This document shows, one piece after another, positions 62,458 to 64,000 of a stretch of DNA of 64,000 bases. Within the stretch, counting starts at the first letter, position 1. Each line of letters starts with the position of its first letter. Under the pieces are notes generated by a model. It made no database searches and was not told the DNA's origin. It saw nothing but the letters and a program-made list of their open reading frames with translations. The DNA is from Methylovirgula sp. HY1 (GTDB lineage: Bacteria > Pseudomonadota > Alphaproteobacteria > Rhizobiales > Beijerinckiaceae), in contig NZ_CP073764.1 of NCBI RefSeq assembly GCF_019343105.1, positions 3,394,607-3,458,606 on the forward strand. Reading direction: 5' to 3'. A program made the position numbers and the translations under genes.

Positions 62458-64000
62458 ATGACCGAGATGATAATTGGCGGCGCGGCGTTCGACGTCAGCG
62501 TCGAAGGGAAAGACGGCGCGCCCGTTCTGGTGCTCGCGCATTCGCTTGGTACGAACCAGCATTTGTTCGACCGGCTGATGCCGGAACTGCTCCGATACTT
62601 CCGGGTCGTGCGTTACGATGCGCGCGGGCAGGGGGCGAGCCGCGTCAGTCCGGGGCCCTATTCCATCGCCCAACTCGGCCGGGATGCGCTCGCGATCCTC
62701 GATGCTTTGCAGCTCGAAAAAGTCGATTGGCTTGGTGTGTCGCAGGGCGGCTGCGTCGGGCTATGGCTTCTTGCCCATGCGCCGGAGCGAATCGGTCGCG
62801 CCGTCCTCGCCAATGTCGGCGCGCAGATCGGCAGCCCCGAGATGTGGAACGAGCGTATCAGGAACGTGCAGCAAAAAGGCCTCGATAGCATTGCGCCGAT
62901 GGTGCTGGAGAGCTGGTTCACCAAGAACTTCCGCGAACAACATCCGGAAGAGGTCGAGCATTTTTGGGAGATGCTGCTCAAGACGCCGGCGGACGGCTAT
63001 GCTGGCGTTTGCGCCGCGCTGCGCGACATGGACTTGCGCGAGGCGATGCGCAGCATCACCCATCCGGTGCTGGTTATCGTCGGAAGGCATGATCCGATCA
63101 CGCCGCCGGGCGTCGGCGCCCTTGTTGCAAGTGCAATTTCGAGCGCCAAGCTCGTGACGCTCGAGACCGCGCATTTGTCCTGCGTTGAAGACCCCGCTGG
63201 CTTTAGCCATGCGGCAGTTGAATTTCTGACAGCCGAGGAGAGGGCAATGGCAGAGGAAACACCACAAGAGGTGATCGAAGAGGTGTCGCATATGCCGCCA
63301 CCGATGAAAAAGCCGCGTAAGCCGAGGGCACCACGCAAGCCAGCGGCTCCAGCCGATATTGAAAAAGCCGAGATCGCACTGACGGCGATGCCGGATGGCG
63401 AGGCGGATTCAGAACCCGAGATGGAATCCGAGCCGGCACCGATGGAGGCTGCGGCCATGTCAGTACCGCTCGCGCCGCGCCGCAAGCCGCGCCATCGCCG
63501 ACCCGATGCGGTTCCACCCGCAGCCGTGGCCGCTCCGGCGCCAGCATCGGCCGCCGCGGCGCCGGCGATCGCCATCACGCCGCCGCAACCGCGCAAGCGC
63601 CCGGCGAAGCGGGCGGCCGCGAAAAAGGCTGCCATAAAAAGGGCGCCGGTGAAGAAGGCGCCGGTGAAAAAAGTTGCCCAAAAAAAATCTTCCGCCAGAA
63701 AAGTCGTCGGCAAGAAGGCGCCGGTAAAAAGGGCGGCCGTGAAAAAAGCGGCGATGCGAAAGGCGCGGGTCGCGCCGAGCGCGCGGCAGCCCGCGGCTAA
63801 GAAGGCGGTCGCCAAAAAGACGACGGCCAGGAGCATGGCTGCCAAGAGAATGGCGACCAAGAGAATGGCGACCAAGAAAGTCGTTGCCAAGAAAACGGTG
63901 GCCAAGAAAACCGTGGCCAAGAAAATGACGGCCAGGAAAATGACCGCCAGGAAGATCGTGGCCAAAAAAGCTGTGGCTAAGAAAACCGTCGCCAAAAAGG
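62458..64000 (+). CDS. 3-oxoadipate enol-lactonase-like hydrolase continuing in frame into a histone-H1-like tail; 3' end outside the window
   Basis: Residues 1 to about 262 are a complete alpha/beta hydrolase of the PcaD type. The oxyanion segment is LAHSLGTN, the nucleophile Ser is in LGVSQGGCVG, the Asp in VGRHDPITPP, and the His in ETAHLSCVEDP. It would normally end near FLTAEERA. Here no stop occurs. The frame goes on for at least 250 more residues with a Pro/Glu/Ala linker (about 264-375), then long Lys/Ala/Val repeats such as AKKTVAKK. The frame is still open at base 64000. At 63247 an internal ATG follows GAGGAGAGGGCA, a strong ribosome-binding site, so an H1-like protein starting MAEETPQEVIEE could also be made separately. 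Confidence 0.82.
   Translation, partial: MTEMIIGGAAFDVSVEGKDGAPVLVLAHSLGTNQHLFDRLMPELLRYFRVVRYDARGQGASRVSPGPYSIAQLGRDALAILDALQLEKVDWLGVSQGGCVGLWLLAHAPERIGRAVLANVGAQIGSPEMWNERIRNVQQKGLDSIAPMVLESWFTKNFREQHPEEVEHFWEMLLKTPADGYAGVCAALRDMDLREAMRSITHPVLVIVGRHDPITPPGVGALVASAISSAKLVTLETAHLSCVEDPAGFSHAAVEFLTAEERAMAEETPQEVIEEVSHMPPPMKKPRKPRAPRKPAAPADIEKAEIALTAMPDGEADSEPEMESEPAPMEAAAMSVPLAPRRKPRHRRPDAVPPAAVAAPAPASAAAAPAIAITPPQPRKRPAKRAAAKKAAIKRAPVKKAPVKKVAQKKSSARKVVGKKAPVKRAAVKKAAMRKARVAPSARQPAAKKAVAKKTTARSMAAKRMATKRMATKKVVAKKTVAKKTVAKKMTARKMTARKIVAKKAVAKKTVAKK

Overview
The window looks like a chromosomal segment of an alphaproteobacterium of the order Hyphomicrobiales (Rhizobiales), probably near Beijerinckiaceae or Methylocystaceae. 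This is inferred from gene content and order, not from a search. The pointers are tig / clpP / clpX / lon / hup in the usual alphaproteobacterial order, tRNA-Val and tRNA-Asp just after hup, hisD followed by a UPF0262 gene and a low-molecular-weight phosphatase, a Usg protein, a FixL/FixJ/FixK oxygen-signalling set, a stand-alone serine-glyoxylate aminotransferase and an egtBD pair. The DNA is GC-rich throughout.

Layout. 1-3002: the end of an OpgC-type membrane acyltransferase, a periplasmic SGNH hydrolase, and a Tat-exported multicopper-oxidase-fold protein that lacks most copper ligands. 3196-11775: tRNA-Leu and the protein-quality-control block (trigger factor, ClpP, ClpX, Lon) ending with HU. 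12050-17750: tRNA-Val, tRNA-Asp, a periplasmic ClpP-like protein, nicotinamidase, an IS5-type insertion sequence, and serine-glyoxylate aminotransferase. 17827-34667: a low-oxygen/stress locus. It holds BON, ferritin-like, APH/P-loop kinase, alcohol dehydrogenase, universal stress, an HlyD/RbbA-like/ABC-2 export operon, FixL, FixJ, a lone receiver, a Na+/H+ antiporter and a FixK-type Crp/Fnr regulator. Three FixK-box-like palindromes and one FixJ-box-like site lie in its promoters, so FixLJ -> FixK -> stress and export genes is a reasonable working circuit.

35473-41168: a decayed prophage-like island with a terminase large subunit, a portal N-terminus fused in frame to a lipase, a papain-like protein, and small membrane or coiled-coil proteins. 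41428-53184: mostly housekeeping (glutathione peroxidase, hisD cluster, MMPL exporter, FkbM methyltransferase, map-radC, a GGDEF-EAL protein, Usg). 53457-61851: split XdhC accessory genes, a duplicated pair of Gly/Trp/His-rich secreted proteins, NAD+ synthetase, ergothioneine genes egtB-egtD, and an SDR protein. 62458-64000: a 3-oxoadipate enol-lactonase-like hydrolase that runs without a stop into a histone-H1-like Lys/Ala-rich tail and leaves the window.

Two families of palindromic intergenic repeats are scattered through the window. One has a core around an inverted CGATCGGGTG with GAGCGTTTTC arms. The other carries GACATCGGATATATCCGATGTC hairpins between GAGCATGTTC and GAACATGCTC ends. 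They sit against stop codons, beside tRNA and hup genes, and in one case supply the last codons of a gene. The most unusual items are the hydrolase/H1-tail fusion, the portal-lipase chimera, the repeat families and the Fix-linked stress locus.
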